A stretch of 64,000 nt of DNA. It comes from Epiperipatus broadwayi (lineage: Eukaryota; Onychophora; Udeonychophora; Euonychophora; Peripatidae). The stretch covers positions 22,501 to 86,500 of the forward strand of contig JAQFVV010006720.1 in NCBI GenBank assembly GCA_028023455.1, written 5' to 3'. A model generated the notes under the pieces. The model searched no databases and had not been told where the DNA came from. It saw only the letters and a program-made list of their open reading frames with translations. Positions within the stretch are counted from its first letter, which is position 1. Every line of letters starts with the position of its first letter. The position numbers were made by a program, and so were the translations under genes. Of this stretch, positions 1 to 16,473 are shown piece by piece.

Positions 1-499
1 TCAAATAATTATTTTAAAATCTATTATAATATCTTAAATATTTAAAATATTTATTTTAAAAAAGCAATTGTTAAGTTTATTTTTAGCAAGCGTTCTTGTG
101 TTATAAAGAATAGATGTTATACACACGCGTGGAAGTTGTCTAATGGAGTTGCAATTATTATTTTACAAAATCATGTTGTAAAATTTATAAATAATACGTG
201 AGTTATCACGAGATAAAAAATAAAGATATTAATGTAAAATATTAAATTTGATTTTAAAAATATTGTCTTAAAAATATTACGTATAAAAAAGATTTAGTTT
301 ATTTTAAAATGATCTTATAAAAGTTAAGATTTAAATCAAGTGAGAAATAACATTTCAAAAGAATGTTTGATAGATTTGAATAAACGATAAAATTATTTTT
401 AAAATGTAATAATATTAAATATTAAATAAGTCATTATTATTTATTTTTAATATTGTGTTGGTAAATATGTAAATAAGAAATTTTGATTGTTTAAACCTA

Positions 500-533
500 C
501 CAATCAGATAAGGAGTTTCTGGCAGTATATAAG
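500..533 (+). promoter_or_regulatory. CCAAT box and TATA box of family A copy 1
   Basis: CCAAT lies at 500-504 and TATATAAG at 526-533. The same pair with the same 26-27 bp spacing occurs in copy 2 (38657 and 38683) and copy 3 (50897 and 50924), although the surrounding sequence has diverged. Transcription would start near 555. Confidence 0.6.
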
Positions 534-754
534 CTGGATTCAATTGTTGAGGGGGTCTCTCTACAATAAAACTTCTAAGTCGTTTGTGCTATTAAAAAAA
601 TAGCCAAGTAAATTTATAAACGCTCTTAAAATCAGTTGTAAAATCATAAGAGTGTTATTGAATAATTTATAATATTTTTAAAGTAATGAATATGCAGTAG
701 GAACTTAATATTCCCTATTCATCTTCTCAATATCGAAACTTAATTTACGTACAA

Positions 755-1027
755 ATGATCATGGAAACATCGCGTATCGTAGAAATATATCAGAAACTTT
801 ATGCTAGAAAAGTAACAGACGCTGGATTAGTACATAAAACTACAAGATGGAGAAAAGTAGTATTTTGGACTACAAATAGTTTTCAAAAGTTAAATTACTA
901 TTGTATATTACTAATAGATATTTTAAAAAATATAAATATTTCTGTAAAAGAAAGTATTTTGACAAATTATAGAAGTAAAATATGTATCTTAAGGAAAGAT
1001 ATAACATGCAGTAGTAATTTTAAATGA
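755..1027 (+). other. Short ORF downstream of the family A promoter, doubtful
   Basis: A 90-codon ORF begins about 200 nt after the predicted start site. Its first ~45 codons align without gaps to the ORF at 38850-39044 in copy 2. Shared residues include METS near the N-terminus, an LY pair and TDAGL. I recognise no domain. Copy 3 has a different short ORF at the matching place. Many differences between copies 1 and 2 change the amino acid, so this may only reflect common descent of the repeat. A real peptide is possible but not shown. Confidence 0.15.
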
Positions 1028-1031
1028 ATAC

Positions 1032-1088
1032 TTGCCTTGTTAAGTCTTTATGCTTAAAAGACTAGAGATTGATAATTTGAAAAGGCAA
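1032..1088 (+). other. Nested hairpin conserved in family A
   Basis: The outer stem TTGCCTT (1032-1038) pairs with AAGGCAA (1082-1088), and the inner stem AGTCTTT (1043-1049) pairs with AAAGACT (1057-1063). Both stems are kept in copy 2 at 39177-39234, while the loop and the 3' connecting segment differ. It lies in the predicted transcribed region. I did not find it in copy 3. Confidence 0.4.
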
Positions 1089-2917
1089 ATATATTATAAG
1101 TATAAGTATTTTAAAAAATCGTAATATAATATAAAATTATTTTATTAAAGTTATCTAAACGCTGGACGTTATAGATGGAAAAATTAATTCTTACCGGAAT
1201 ATGGTTAATTATAAATGCGCAAATAATACATGGATATCCAAATCAAGTTAAACTAAGCCAAGCTAAACTAAGTTAATTTAAAATAATTGAAGGATAATTT
1301 TATAAATTATAACTTAGTTTTGAAATAATAACTTTTTGAATAATATTCTATGAAGAACTGGATCCAGAGAATTTATAAACTATTTTAAATTTTATTTGTT
1401 TTCTTGGGGAACTTATTATTTTTAAAAAAAAACGTTATCATTTTTATTATAAACTTTCAAGAAACACGTGATACAACGGAACAGGAAATAGTGTTTTATT
1501 GACTTTATACGGAGGATATTTGTTAGAACTTTATGGTAGGACAAAAATCAACGCTGGACTATGTAATATGATTTTTTTATTTTATTTATTTAACATAAAA
1601 TTTAAATATTATTAAACTCTTAAAAAGTAGGTTAGGTACATTTATTAAATAGTAACTTAAAAATAATATAATAATTAATTACATAAACTTATTTTATAAT
1701 TAATATAACACGGAATATTCTAATGAATGTTTATGAGTGAAAATGTGAATAATTTTTATTTTATGAAGCTGCAAATTCCGAAGAATACTGGATAGCAGAA
1801 TGGACAATATTATTATTATGGTAAAAAAATATTGTATAATGATTTTTAATGAATTTAATATGTTTTTCTTTAGATCAACTGAATATTATGTTGTTGTAGA
1901 ATGAATGGATAAATATTTTATGAAAACACATACATTATATTGACAACAAACTTTATTAAAATATGCATAATTTTTAATTTATAATATAAACATGATACAA
2001 CATTATGTAAAGGCTTAGAAATAATTATATGATTCTTTCGTAAATAATTTTGATATTTTTATTTATGCTTAGTGTTAAAATGATGTTTGTTATTTATCTA
2101 AGTAATTATTCTATTTTTGCAATTTAGAAAAGGATTTTAAAAGTCTATATTTTTGTGTATTTTGTTTATTGAATAAGTTAAGTTACGTTACGAGTAGAAG
2201 CCTATATTTAGATTGAAAAGTTTACTAAGTATAGACAATATAGTATGAGTAATTTGGATAATGAATATTTTATTTGAAGTTGATATTTGTTTTCCAGAAA
2301 ATGTTTTAAATGAGTTTAGAATATGTTTTATAGATAGAAATTTATTAGAAAGGTTAGTAAAGCACATAGGGTAAAATAATGATTTTACACAGAAAGGAAT
2401 CATAAAATTTATCTAATGTAATGTTTTATAAATTTAAAATTGATAAATGATTTAAATATTAGTGTTTGAATAATACAGATGTAGAATGCATATTTTATAA
2501 ACATATAACAGAAATTACATTAGGTGGAATACAATTATAGCCAATTATTTGTTTTACATTATAAAGAGATATTAATTTTATATAAAGCTCTTAAGCAATG
2601 CTAATAACAAAGTGAATACCTGATAATATATTATAAATGATATTTAATTAATGTAGTTATTTAATAGGTAGAACTACATTATGTACACATGCTACATAAA
2701 TAGTCTTAACATATTGTTATTTGTAGTAATTAAAGTACAACTATTTATTTAAAATCTAAGTTTAAGAAAAATACACTGTAATATTATTAATATAGCATTT
2801 GAAGGAATGTGTAATTCCTTATTAAGTACATAAGTTAATAACAGTGTAAGCCTCTTATATTTGTATTCCTATTTTTATTTTATTGATTGTCATAAATTTT
2901 AAACTGTAAATAGTGTA

Positions 2918-2980
2918 AATAAATTTTATTTGAAGTTATTGTAAATAAATTTGTTAATTTGTTTTAAAAGTGTGTCGAGT
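2918..2980 (+). terminator. Poly(A) signals of family A copy 1
   Basis: AATAAA occurs at 2918-2923 and 2944-2949 and is followed by TGTGTCGAG, a GT-rich downstream element. The block is kept in copy 2 (41108 onward) and copy 3 (54068 onward), together with a preceding GTAAATAGTG. Confidence 0.55.
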
Positions 2981-3521
2981 TTCATTATTTTTACCACAGC
3001 ATTTTGACATCAGATGATTTGAAATAAACATAATATTTGCACAAAATTGAATTTGTTATTATTACTTAGAATTGAATACCATATTTGCTTAACATTATTT
3101 TATAAGAATTGATTGACATGAACATAAATATTACAATGGTCATAAGATGATTATAATGCACATTATAAGAATACAATATTGTTTATTGCCACAGATTATT
3201 AAGTATAAGATTTTAATCTATTTTAAAATGAAGATACCATATGAAATAAAAGATATACATATGATTGTTTATTCTTTTAGTGATTAATTATATAAGAAAA
3301 ATAGATGAGATTAAATTACACTTTAAGATTATTATTTATTATTATTATTAAAATAAGTTAGGTGTATTTAAGTTTGATATAAAATCCCACATCATACTTA
3401 TTTACATGAGTTATTATTATTTTAAAACAGCTTAGAAGAACCTGAGATTATTTAATTATATTTTAAGTTAAAAGTTAGGAATTATTTAGTATTATTAAAG
3501 ATAATTATTTCATTTAAAAGT

Positions 3522-3614
3522 CATAAGAATGCTATAGATGTAGTAGTAAGATGATAAGGTAGTGGTAGTATTCTTATGCCATTGAGACAGTATCTTGGGA
3601 GATATTGACTCAGT
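3522..3614 (+). other. Two stem-loops near the 3' end of family A copy 1
   Basis: The first stem is CATAAGAAT (3522-3530) with ATTCTTATG (3570-3578). The second is ATTGAG plus CAGTATCT (3581-3595), loop TGGG, then AGATATTG plus CTCAGT (3600-3614), with an A/A mismatch between the two helices. The second stem-loop occurs in all three copies with base changes on both sides of the same pairs. It lies after the poly(A) site, where an LTR has U5. Confidence 0.6.
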
Positions 3615-3795
3615 GTAAATCTGCTTATTACTTTGTAACTTTACTTCGCAGTCTCATAATATTAATATATAATTATTTAATTAAGATATGATAATATAAA
3701 AGTATATTAAAGATAGATATGCAAATTTTAATTAAGCATAATAATGTAACTGAGCTAGTTGTATTTTAAACTATTTTATATATCAAGAAGTAAGG

Positions 3796-4581
<786 letters not shown>

Positions 4582-4591
4582 ATATATATAT

Positions 4592-6844
4592 TATAACGAT
4601 CCAAACGAATTGGTAGATCGCATCGCACCGCACCGCACTACCAAAGGGCACCATCTAGGCATTTGAGCCTAGAAAAATTTATAGAGTAGGCAGATACGCG
4701 CTGTTAGGATTCCACTTTATTTACATATTTAGATCGTTAGCCCATTGTCACTAGCTCAGTGGAATAGCAGAGATTTAATAATATCATTTACTAGTATATA
4801 AAAGAATAAAGTAAGCCACTGCCAGTAATTATCATACAAACAGATTTATTTATGCACATATATATAAGGTTTAAAATTATTTTAGTGATTTACCTTTAAA
4901 CATTTAACATTATTTTTAACTTTGATTTTACTTTAATTTACATTGAGTTACTATTATATTATAAATTTAAATTTTTAATCAAGTTCGCACAGATGGGCTT
5001 ATAAACCTGTTTAATATGTTGCTATAGATCGGTTACATAGATTTCAACGGTCAAAACATTTCAAAGTAAACATAAACGATCAAAATACAAAATTATTGAT
5101 TACTGACAATTGCATAGGGAATTATAAGAAACCCTCTAGTATTCATCGTAAGATACTTGCATCGTCACCAATAACTTAAAAGACATCCGAATAAATACAT
5201 TTTAGATACTCACCGTAAGGTATCATTATTTATCGAATGTCTATATATTTTGATCAAATATGAAACGCAAAACATAGTTAACCGATAAACAATCCATGCA
5301 AGCGTCTATAAACAACTTAAATTTAATAGTTTTATTTAGGATCGAGCCTGAATCGACTACATAGATTTGCATTTAAAAATAAAATATTCTATCCCTATTT
5401 AACCTTAGGCTAAAATTCGCAGTCAAACTGGCATCAATCCATCTGATACATCGATGTATTCAATGTAATACGAAATACGGCAGCACCAAAAGAATTAAGA
5501 AAAGACTTTGACTCTCAATCAGATAGGAATATTACATCTATCTAACGAGAAGAACAATAAAAAAAAACTCCATAGAAAGGAACTGCGTTCTCCGTCTTAT
5601 AATTCCTTCCATAGGCAAACGGGTGAGTGCGGCGTATATATAAACGATTCTGCCCGTAGCGAATCTCCGATTACATATACTAACTACATCAATATATCCA
5701 ATCCATTGACCCAATCTAACAATGACATAAATAACCTAAGATTACCCTCCCCTAATATAACTTTAAAAATCTATACAGCCATTCACGCCCGACTTAAGTT
5801 TAACATTTTTATAATTAATTTAACGGAAACAACAATCATAATAAAACTTAAAGAACAAAAAATAAAGAAATGGAAATGATTTTACAAAATAAATAAGAAA
5901 AAAAAATACATCAAATAACATTATTAATTAGTTTGGTCAGATAGGAAACTAATGCAATTATTTTAAATACGCAAAGTTTTTAACTTAATGTTCATTAATT
6001 GTAAAGTTCTTACGGTTTTAAACAGTTCATCTTTATCTGTCGTTTGTAAGTTTGAACGGGAATTCCCACGCCGTCCTGAAGATATTGGTATACATTTAGC
6101 CGATGTTTTATTTATTCATTCGGAGGTTTTTTAATTTGGTTGGTCCTCAATGTAGGAAACGATAGTTCATTTCTCCTTTCTTTAACAGCTGAAAGAATTG
6201 ACCGTGCGTCTGTCAATTCCTCCAACTCCGTACTACTACATATAGTCACATCGTGATAATCAATTTCCAGTCACTGATTAATAATTTCCAAATTTTCCTT
6301 TTATATTAATGTGAAGGATTGAATTTACATTACGTCACCGATGCTATGGTCCTTTCGCTGCGGTCCGATTCCATAGGGATTTCTTCTTATTTGCTAACAG
6401 TTTCTATTGTTTTCCTAGCTGACTAGTGTTTTTACATTTAAATGCTGAAGGCTGGTTTACATTTAACTAATTAACAATCATTTCCATTTCTGATTAATTA
6501 ACCTGTTTTCCAAATCAAAAATATATTTAAAGATAAATTTAAAGATATAATTTCATCTCCAAATCTTTTTAAAATTTAGTTTTAAAAATACCTTTTTCTT
6601 TAATAAAAATTTTATTTTAATAATTTTTTCATTATCTGTGCGACTTAATATATAAGAGTTTAAGACGATATTTTAATTTCAATTTTTAAAGAAAGTTTTT
6701 AAATGCGAACTTTTTATTTTAACTTGTTTAATAATATATATAAAAAAAAAACAATGTAACGAACGTCTGTGCTCGTTACATATTTAACTTGTTTAATAAT
6801 ATATATAAAAAAAAACAATGTAACGAACGTCTGTGCTCGTTACA
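4592..6844 (-). repeat. LTR 1 (3' LTR in element orientation)
   Basis: 2253 bp. On the minus strand it begins TGTAACGAGC at 6844 and ends CGTTATA at 4592, so the expected terminal CA has become TA; all three tandem LTRs share this. The predicted start-site adenine is at 6275. A 26-nt hairpin with TGTAACGA/TCGTTACA arms occurs twice at its outer end (6755-6780, 6819-6844), 64 bp apart. The 123-codon plus-strand ORF at 5508-5879 runs opposite to the promoter and is not a gene. Confidence 0.7.
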
Positions 6845-7610
6845 TATCAGTAAAGTTACTGAAAAAAAAATGATCAAAAAAAAAATATTTTACTTAGGGT
6901 TAGTACTTACGGTATTAACAAAATTTACAAACATTCAGTTAATAATTTTACAAACAACTATATACAAAAAGAAAAAGAAAATGTTGACCATCGCCTACCT
7001 AAGGACCATTTACGTTAACCCCCTCCCCCCGAAAATTCTATTTTATTTTATCCATTTGATTTCTACTTACGGCATGACAAACAAATTATTTAACTTATTT
7101 AGGAAGGTTGCATTGAGATAAATATGTTCCAAGATAATGGATTTATACGTGTATATTTGCAGCACAATTATAACTATCACCAACTTATTTATGACAGATT
7201 GAAATGCATAAATAGGATTACACTGACGTAAATTCCCAACGGTACTCATCATAAGGTACCACATTTCGATCATAAACTTCCGTGGCTGTGCGCCTATACA
7301 CGTTAACGCATAAATATATATTAACAAAAAAAAAGACATATCCAATGCAACCTTTTGATTTTCTTTTTTAATTTACAAAAATTAGTTTTAAAATTATTTA
7401 TACTTTCTTTTATTTAATATATATGCGCAATTTCTTGCTGGCAGTGCTTTTATAAAATTTAAAAATATCCGACTTATGTAAGCAGATAAAACATTCATTT
7501 TGATAAAATTTGCTCAGGGTATTTGTGGTTTATTAAAGATCGGAAATTTCAGCATTAATTCCCCTTCTCAGGGTCAATCTCTGAGGTAAGGCCACACTTG
7601 GGACGCCAAT
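6845..7610 (-). mobile_element. Internal region 1 of the tandem LTR element
   Basis: 766 bp between LTR 1 and LTR 2. It holds the primer-binding-site-like sequence at 7591-7608 and, next to LTR 1, the palindrome TCAGTAAAGTTACTGA. A 92-codon minus-strand ORF (7067-7345) is identical in the second internal region, which is expected for such recent copies. It has no recognisable motif and I do not call it a gene. Confidence 0.6.
7591..7608 (-). promoter_or_regulatory. Putative primer-binding site, internal region 1
   Basis: The plus strand reads GCCACACTTGGGACGCCA; the reverse complement begins TGG, as needed to pair with the CCA end of a tRNA, and starts two bases from the LTR. The partner tRNA is not identified; the TGGCG start is reminiscent of lysine-tRNA-type sites. 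Confidence 0.5.
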
Positions 7611-9865
7611 TATAACGATCCAAACGAATTGGTAGATCGCATCGCACCGCACCGCACTACCAAAGGGCGCCATCTAGGCAATTGAGCCTAGAAAAATTTA
7701 TAGAGTAGGCAGATACGCGCTGTTAGGATTCCACTTTATTTACATATTTAGATCGTTAGCCCATTGTCACTAGCTCAGTGGAATAGCAGAGATTTAATAA
7801 TATCATTTACTAGTATATAAAAGAATAAAGTAAGCCACTGCCAGTAATTATCATACAAACAGATTTATTTATGCACATATATATAAGGTTTAAAATTATT
7901 TTAGTGATTTACCTTTAAACATTTAACATTATTTTTAACTTTGATTTTACTTTAATTTACATTGAGTTACTATTATATTATAAATTTAAATTTTTAATCA
8001 AGTTCGCACAGATGGGCTTATAAACCTGTTTAATATGTTGCTATAGATCGGTTACATAGATTTCAACGGTCAAAACATTTCAAAGTAAACATAAACGATC
8101 AAAATACAAAATTATTGATTACTGACAACTGCATAGGGAATTATAAGAAACCCTCTAGTATTCATCGTAAGATACTTGCATCGTCACCAATAACTTAAAA
8201 GACATCCGAATAAATACATTTTAGATACTCACCGTAAGGTATCATTATTTATCGAATGTCTATATATTTTGATCAAATATGAAACGCAAAACATAGTTAA
8301 CCGATAAACAATCCATGCAAGCGTCTATAAACAACTTAAATTTAATAGTTTTATTTAGGATCGAGCCTGAATCGACTACATAGATTTGCATTTAAAAATA
8401 AAATATTCTATCCCTATTTAACCTTAGGCTAAAATTCGCAGTCAAACTGGCATCAATCCATCTGATACATCGATGTATTCAATGTAATACGAAATACGGC
8501 AGCACCAAAAGAATTAAGAAAAGACATTGACTCTCAATCAGATAGGAATATTACATCTATCTAACGAGAAGAACAATAAAAAAAAAACTCCATAGAAAGG
8601 AACTGCGTTCTCCGTCTTATAATTCCTTCCATAGGCAAACGGGTGAGTGCGGCGTATATATAAACGATTCTGCCCGTAGCGAATCTCCGATTACATATAC
8701 TAACTACATCAATATATCCAATCCATTGACCCAATCTAACAACGACATAAATAACCTAAGATTACCCTCCCCTAATATAACTTTACAAATCTATACAGCC
8801 ATTCACGCCCGACTTAAGTTTAACATTTTTATAATTAATTTAACGGAAACAACAATCATAATAAAACTTAAAGAACAAAAAATAAAGAAATGGAAATGAT
8901 TTTACAAAATAAATAAGAAAAAAAAATACATCAAATAACATTATTAATTAGTTTGGTCAGATAGGAAACTAATGCAATTATTTTAAATACGCAAAGTTTT
9001 TAACTTAATGTTCATTAATTGTAAAGTTCTTACGGTTTTAAACAGTTCATCTTTATCTGTCGTTTGTAAGTTTGAACGGGAATTCCCACGCCGTCCTGAA
9101 GATATTGGTATACATTTAGCCGATGTTTTATTTATTCATTCGGAGGTTTTTTAATTTGGTTGGTCCTCAATGTAGGAAACGATAGTTCATTTCTCCTTTC
9201 TTTAACAGCTGAAAGAATTGACCGTGCGTCTGTCAATTCCTCCAACTCCGTACTACTACATATAATCACATCGTGATAATCAATTTCCAGTCACTGATTA
9301 ATAATTTCCAAATTTTCCTTTTATATTAATGTGAAGGATTGAATTTACATTACGTCACCGATGCTATGGTCCTTTCGCTGCGGTCCGATTCCATAGGGAT
9401 TTCTTCTTATTTGCTAACAGTTTCTATTGTTTTCCTAGCTGACTAGTGTTTTTACATTTAAATGCTGAAGGCTGGTTTACATTTAACTAATTAACAATCT
9501 TTTCCATTTATGATTAATTAACCTGTTTTCCAAATCAAAAATATATTTAAAGATAAATTTAAAGATATAATTTCATCTCCAAATCTTTTTAAAATTTAGT
9601 TTTAAAAATACCTTTTTCTTTAATAAAAATTTTATTTTAATAATTTTTTCATTATCTGTGCGACTTAATATATAAGAGTTTAAGACGATATTTTAATTTC
9701 AATTTTTAAAGAAAGTTTTTAAATGCGAACTTTTTATTTTAACTTGTTTAATAATATATATAAAAAAAAAAACAATGTAAAGAACGTCTGTGCTCATTAC
9801 ATATTTAACTTGTTTAATAATATATATAAAAAAAAACAATGTAACGAACGTCTGTGCTCGTTACA
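7611..9865 (-). repeat. LTR 2 (middle, shared LTR)
   Basis: 2255 bp and nearly identical to LTR 1 and LTR 3, with scattered single-base differences. It serves as the end of both element copies. The predicted minus-strand start site is at 9295 with the TATA box about 30 bp upstream. Confidence 0.7.
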
Positions 9866-10632
9866 TATCAGTAAAGTTACTTAAAAAAAAATGATCAAAA
9901 AAAAAATATTTTACTTAGGGTTAGTACTTACGGTATTAACAAAATTTACAAACATTCAGTTAATAATTTTACAAACAACTATATACAAAAAGAAAAAGAA
10001 AATGTTGACCATCGCCTACCTAAGGACCATTTACGTTAAACCCCTCCCCCCGAAAATTCTATTTTATTTTATCCATTTGATTTCTACTTACGGCATGACA
10101 AACAAATTATTTAACTTATTTAGGAAGGTTGCATTGAGATAAATATGTTCCAAGATAATGGATTTATATGTGTATATTTGCAGCACAATTATAACTATCA
10201 CCAACTTATTTATGACAGATTGAAATGCATAAATAGGATTACACTGACGTAAATTCCCAACGGTACTCATCATAAGGTACCACATTTCGATCATAAACTT
10301 CCGTGGCTGTGCGCCTATACACGTTAACGCATAAATATATATTAACAAAAAAAAAGACATATCCAATGCAACCTTTTGATTTTCTTTTTTAATTTACAAA
10401 AATTAGTTTTAAAATTATTTATACTTTCTTTTATTTAATATATATGCGCAATTTCTTGCTGGCAGTGCTTTTATAAAATTTAAAAACTATCCGACTTATG
10501 TAAGCAGATAAAACATTCATTTTGATAAAATTTGCTCAGGGTATTTGTGGTTTATTAAAGATCGGAAATTTCAGCATTAATTCCCCTTCTCAGGGTCAAT
10601 CTCTGAGGTAAGGCCACACTTGGGACGCCAAT
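9866..10632 (-). mobile_element. Internal region 2 of the tandem LTR element
   Basis: 767 bp, nearly identical to internal region 1. The primer-binding-site-like sequence is at 10613-10630. The palindrome next to LTR 2 has one changed base. The 92-codon minus-strand ORF is at 10088-10366. No retroviral-type enzyme is encoded. Confidence 0.6.
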
Positions 10633-12888
10633 TATAAGGATCCAAACGAATTGGTAGATCGCATCGCACCGCACCGCACTACCAAAGGGCGCCATCTAGG
10701 CAATTGAGCCTAGAAAAATTTATAGAGTAGGCAGATACGCGCTGTTAGGATTCCACTTTATTTACATATTTAGATCGTTAGCCCATTGTCACTAGCTCAG
10801 TGGAATAGCAGAGATTTAATAATATCATTTACTAGTATATAAAAGAATAAAGTAAGCCACTGCCAGTAATTATCATACAAACAGATTTATTTATGCACAT
10901 ATATATAAGGTTTAAAATTATTTTAGTGATTTACCTTTAAACATTTAACATTATTTTTAACTTTGATTTTACTTTAATTTACATTGAGTTACTATTATAT
11001 TATAAATTTAAATTTTTAATCAAGTTCGCACAGATGGGCTTATAAACCTGTTTAATATGTTGCTATAGATCGGTTACATAGATTTCAACGGTCAAAACAT
11101 TTCAAAGTAAACATAAACGATCAAAATACAAAATTATTGATTACTGACAATTGCATAGGGAATTATAAGAAACCCTCTAGTATTCATCGTAAGATACTTG
11201 CATCGTCACCAATAACTTAAAAGACATCCGAATAAATACATTTTAGATACTCACCGTAAGGTATCATTATTTATCGAATGTCTATATATTTTGATCAAAT
11301 ATGAAACGCAAAACATAGTTAACCGATAAACAATCCATGCAAGCGTCTATAAACAACTTAAATTTAATAGTTTTATTTAGGATCGAGCCTGAATCGACTA
11401 CATAGATTTGCATTTAAAAATAAAATATTCTATCCCTATTTAACCTTAGGCTAAAATTCGCAGTCAAACTGGCATCAATCCATCTGATACATCGATGTAT
11501 TCAATGTAATACGAAATACGGCAGCACCAAAAGAATTAAGAAAAGACATTGACTCTCAATCAGATAGGAATATTACATCTATCTAACGAGAAGAACAATA
11601 AAAAAAAACTCCATAGAAAGGAACTGCGTTCTCCGTCTTATAATTCCTTCCATAGGCAAACGGGTGAGTGCGGCGTATATATAAACGATTCTGCCCGTAG
11701 CGAATCTCCGATTACATATACTAACTACATCAATATATCCAATCCATTGACCCAATCTAACAACGACATAAATAACCTAAGATTACCCTCCCCTAATATA
11801 ACTTTAAAAATCTATACAGCCATTCACGCCCGACTTAAGTTTAACATTTTTATAATTAATTTAACGGAAACAACAATCATAATAAAACTTAAAGAACAAA
11901 AAATAAAGAAATGGAAATGATTTTACAAAATAAATAAGAAAAAAAAATACATCAAATAACATTATTAATTTACTTTGGTCAGATAGGAAACTAATGCAAT
12001 TATTTTAAATACGCAAAGTTTTTAACTTAATGTTCATTAATTGTAAAGTTCTTACGGTTTTAAACAGTTCATCTTTATCTGTCGTTTGTAAGTTTGAACG
12101 GGAATTCCCACGCCGTCCTGAAGATATTGGTATACATTTAGCCGATGTTTTATTTATTCATTCGGAGGTTTTTTAATTTGGTTGGTCCTCAATGTAGGAA
12201 ACGATAGTTCATTTCTCCTTTCTTTAACAGCTGAAAGAATTGACCGTGCGTCTGTCAATTCCTCCAACTCCGTACTACTACATATAGTCACATCGTGATA
12301 ATCAATTTCCAGTCACTGATTAATAATTTCCAAATTTTCCTTTTATATTAATGTGAAGGATTAAATTTACATTACGTCACCGATGCTATGGTCCTTTCGC
12401 TGCGGTCCGATTCCATAGGGATTTCTTCTTATTTGCTAACAGTTTCTATTGTTTTCCTAGCTGACTAGTGTTTTTACATTTAAATGCTGAAGGCTGGTTT
12501 ACATTTAACTAATTAACAATCATTTCCATTTCTGATTAATTAACCTGTTTTCCAAATCAAAAATATATTTAAAGATAAATTTAAAGATATAATTTCATCT
12601 CCAAATCTTTTTAAAATTTAGTTTTAAAAATACCTTTTTCTTTAATAAAAATTTTATTTTAATAATTTTTTCATTATCTGTGCGACTTAATATATAAGAG
12701 TTTAAGACGATATTTTAATTTCAATTTTTAAAGAAAGTTTTTAAATGCGAACTTTTTATTTTAACTTGTTTAATAATATATATAAAAAAAAAAAACAATG
12801 TAACGAACGTCTGTGCTCGTTACATATTTAACTTGTTTAATAATATATATAAAAAAAAACAATGTAACGAACGTCTGTGCTCGTTACA
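10633..12888 (-). repeat. LTR 3 (5' LTR in element orientation)
   Basis: 2256 bp. On the minus strand it starts TGTAACGAG at 12888, next to a TA tract on its outer side. A TATAAAAG box and TCAGT initiator lie about 540 bp in, and AATAAA with a GT-rich element lies near 10886, about 250 bp before the end. This gives U3 of ~570 bp, R of ~1.4 kb and U5 of ~240 bp. Confidence 0.7.
12315..12347 (-). promoter_or_regulatory. TATA box and TCAGT initiator of LTR 3
   Basis: On the minus strand TATAAAAG occupies 12347-12340 and TCAGT occupies 12319-12315, which puts the initiator A 30 bp from the first T of the TATA box. LTR 1 and LTR 2 have the same arrangement. The solo LTR at 47 kb keeps TATAAAAG (49061-49068) with TTAGT in place of TCAGT. 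Confidence 0.6.
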
Positions 12889-12908
12889 ATATATATATAT
12901 ATATATAT

Positions 12909-16379
<3,471 letters not shown>

Positions 16380-16471
<92 letters not shown>
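16380..16471. repeat. (TA)n microsatellite
   Basis: A pure TA tract of about 92 bp between two LTR-like units. Confidence 0.95.

Positions 16472-16473
<2 letters not shown>

Larger units (their letters stand above)
4592..12888 (-). mobile_element. Non-autonomous LTR element in tandem: LTR-int-LTR-int-LTR
   Basis: Three nearly identical ~2255-bp repeats (4592-6844, 7611-9865, 10633-12888) are separated by two nearly identical ~766-bp segments (6845-7610, 9866-10632). A lone 2.2 kb copy, bounded by TGTAACGA and TCGTTACA, sits at 47316-49524. Read on the minus strand each repeat starts TGTAACGAG, has a TATA box and TCAGT initiator at canonical spacing, an AATAAA near its end, and is followed after two bases by an 18-nt sequence beginning TGG that fits a tRNA primer-binding site. 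The internal segments hold no gag-pol, so the element must rely on enzymes from elsewhere. A three-LTR tandem is expected from recombination between two copies. No polypurine tract is visible, which is the weak point. Confidence 0.75.

Noticed and set aside
5508-5879. 123-codon ORF repeated at 11549-11920
   Set aside because: It runs antisense to the LTR promoter, is broken in LTR 2, is absent from the solo LTR and has no motif. Its recurrence is due to the LTR being repeated.
7067-7345. 92-codon minus-strand ORF repeated at 10088-10366
   Set aside because: Identity of the two copies only reflects recent duplication of the internal region. No gag, protease, RT or integrase motif is present.
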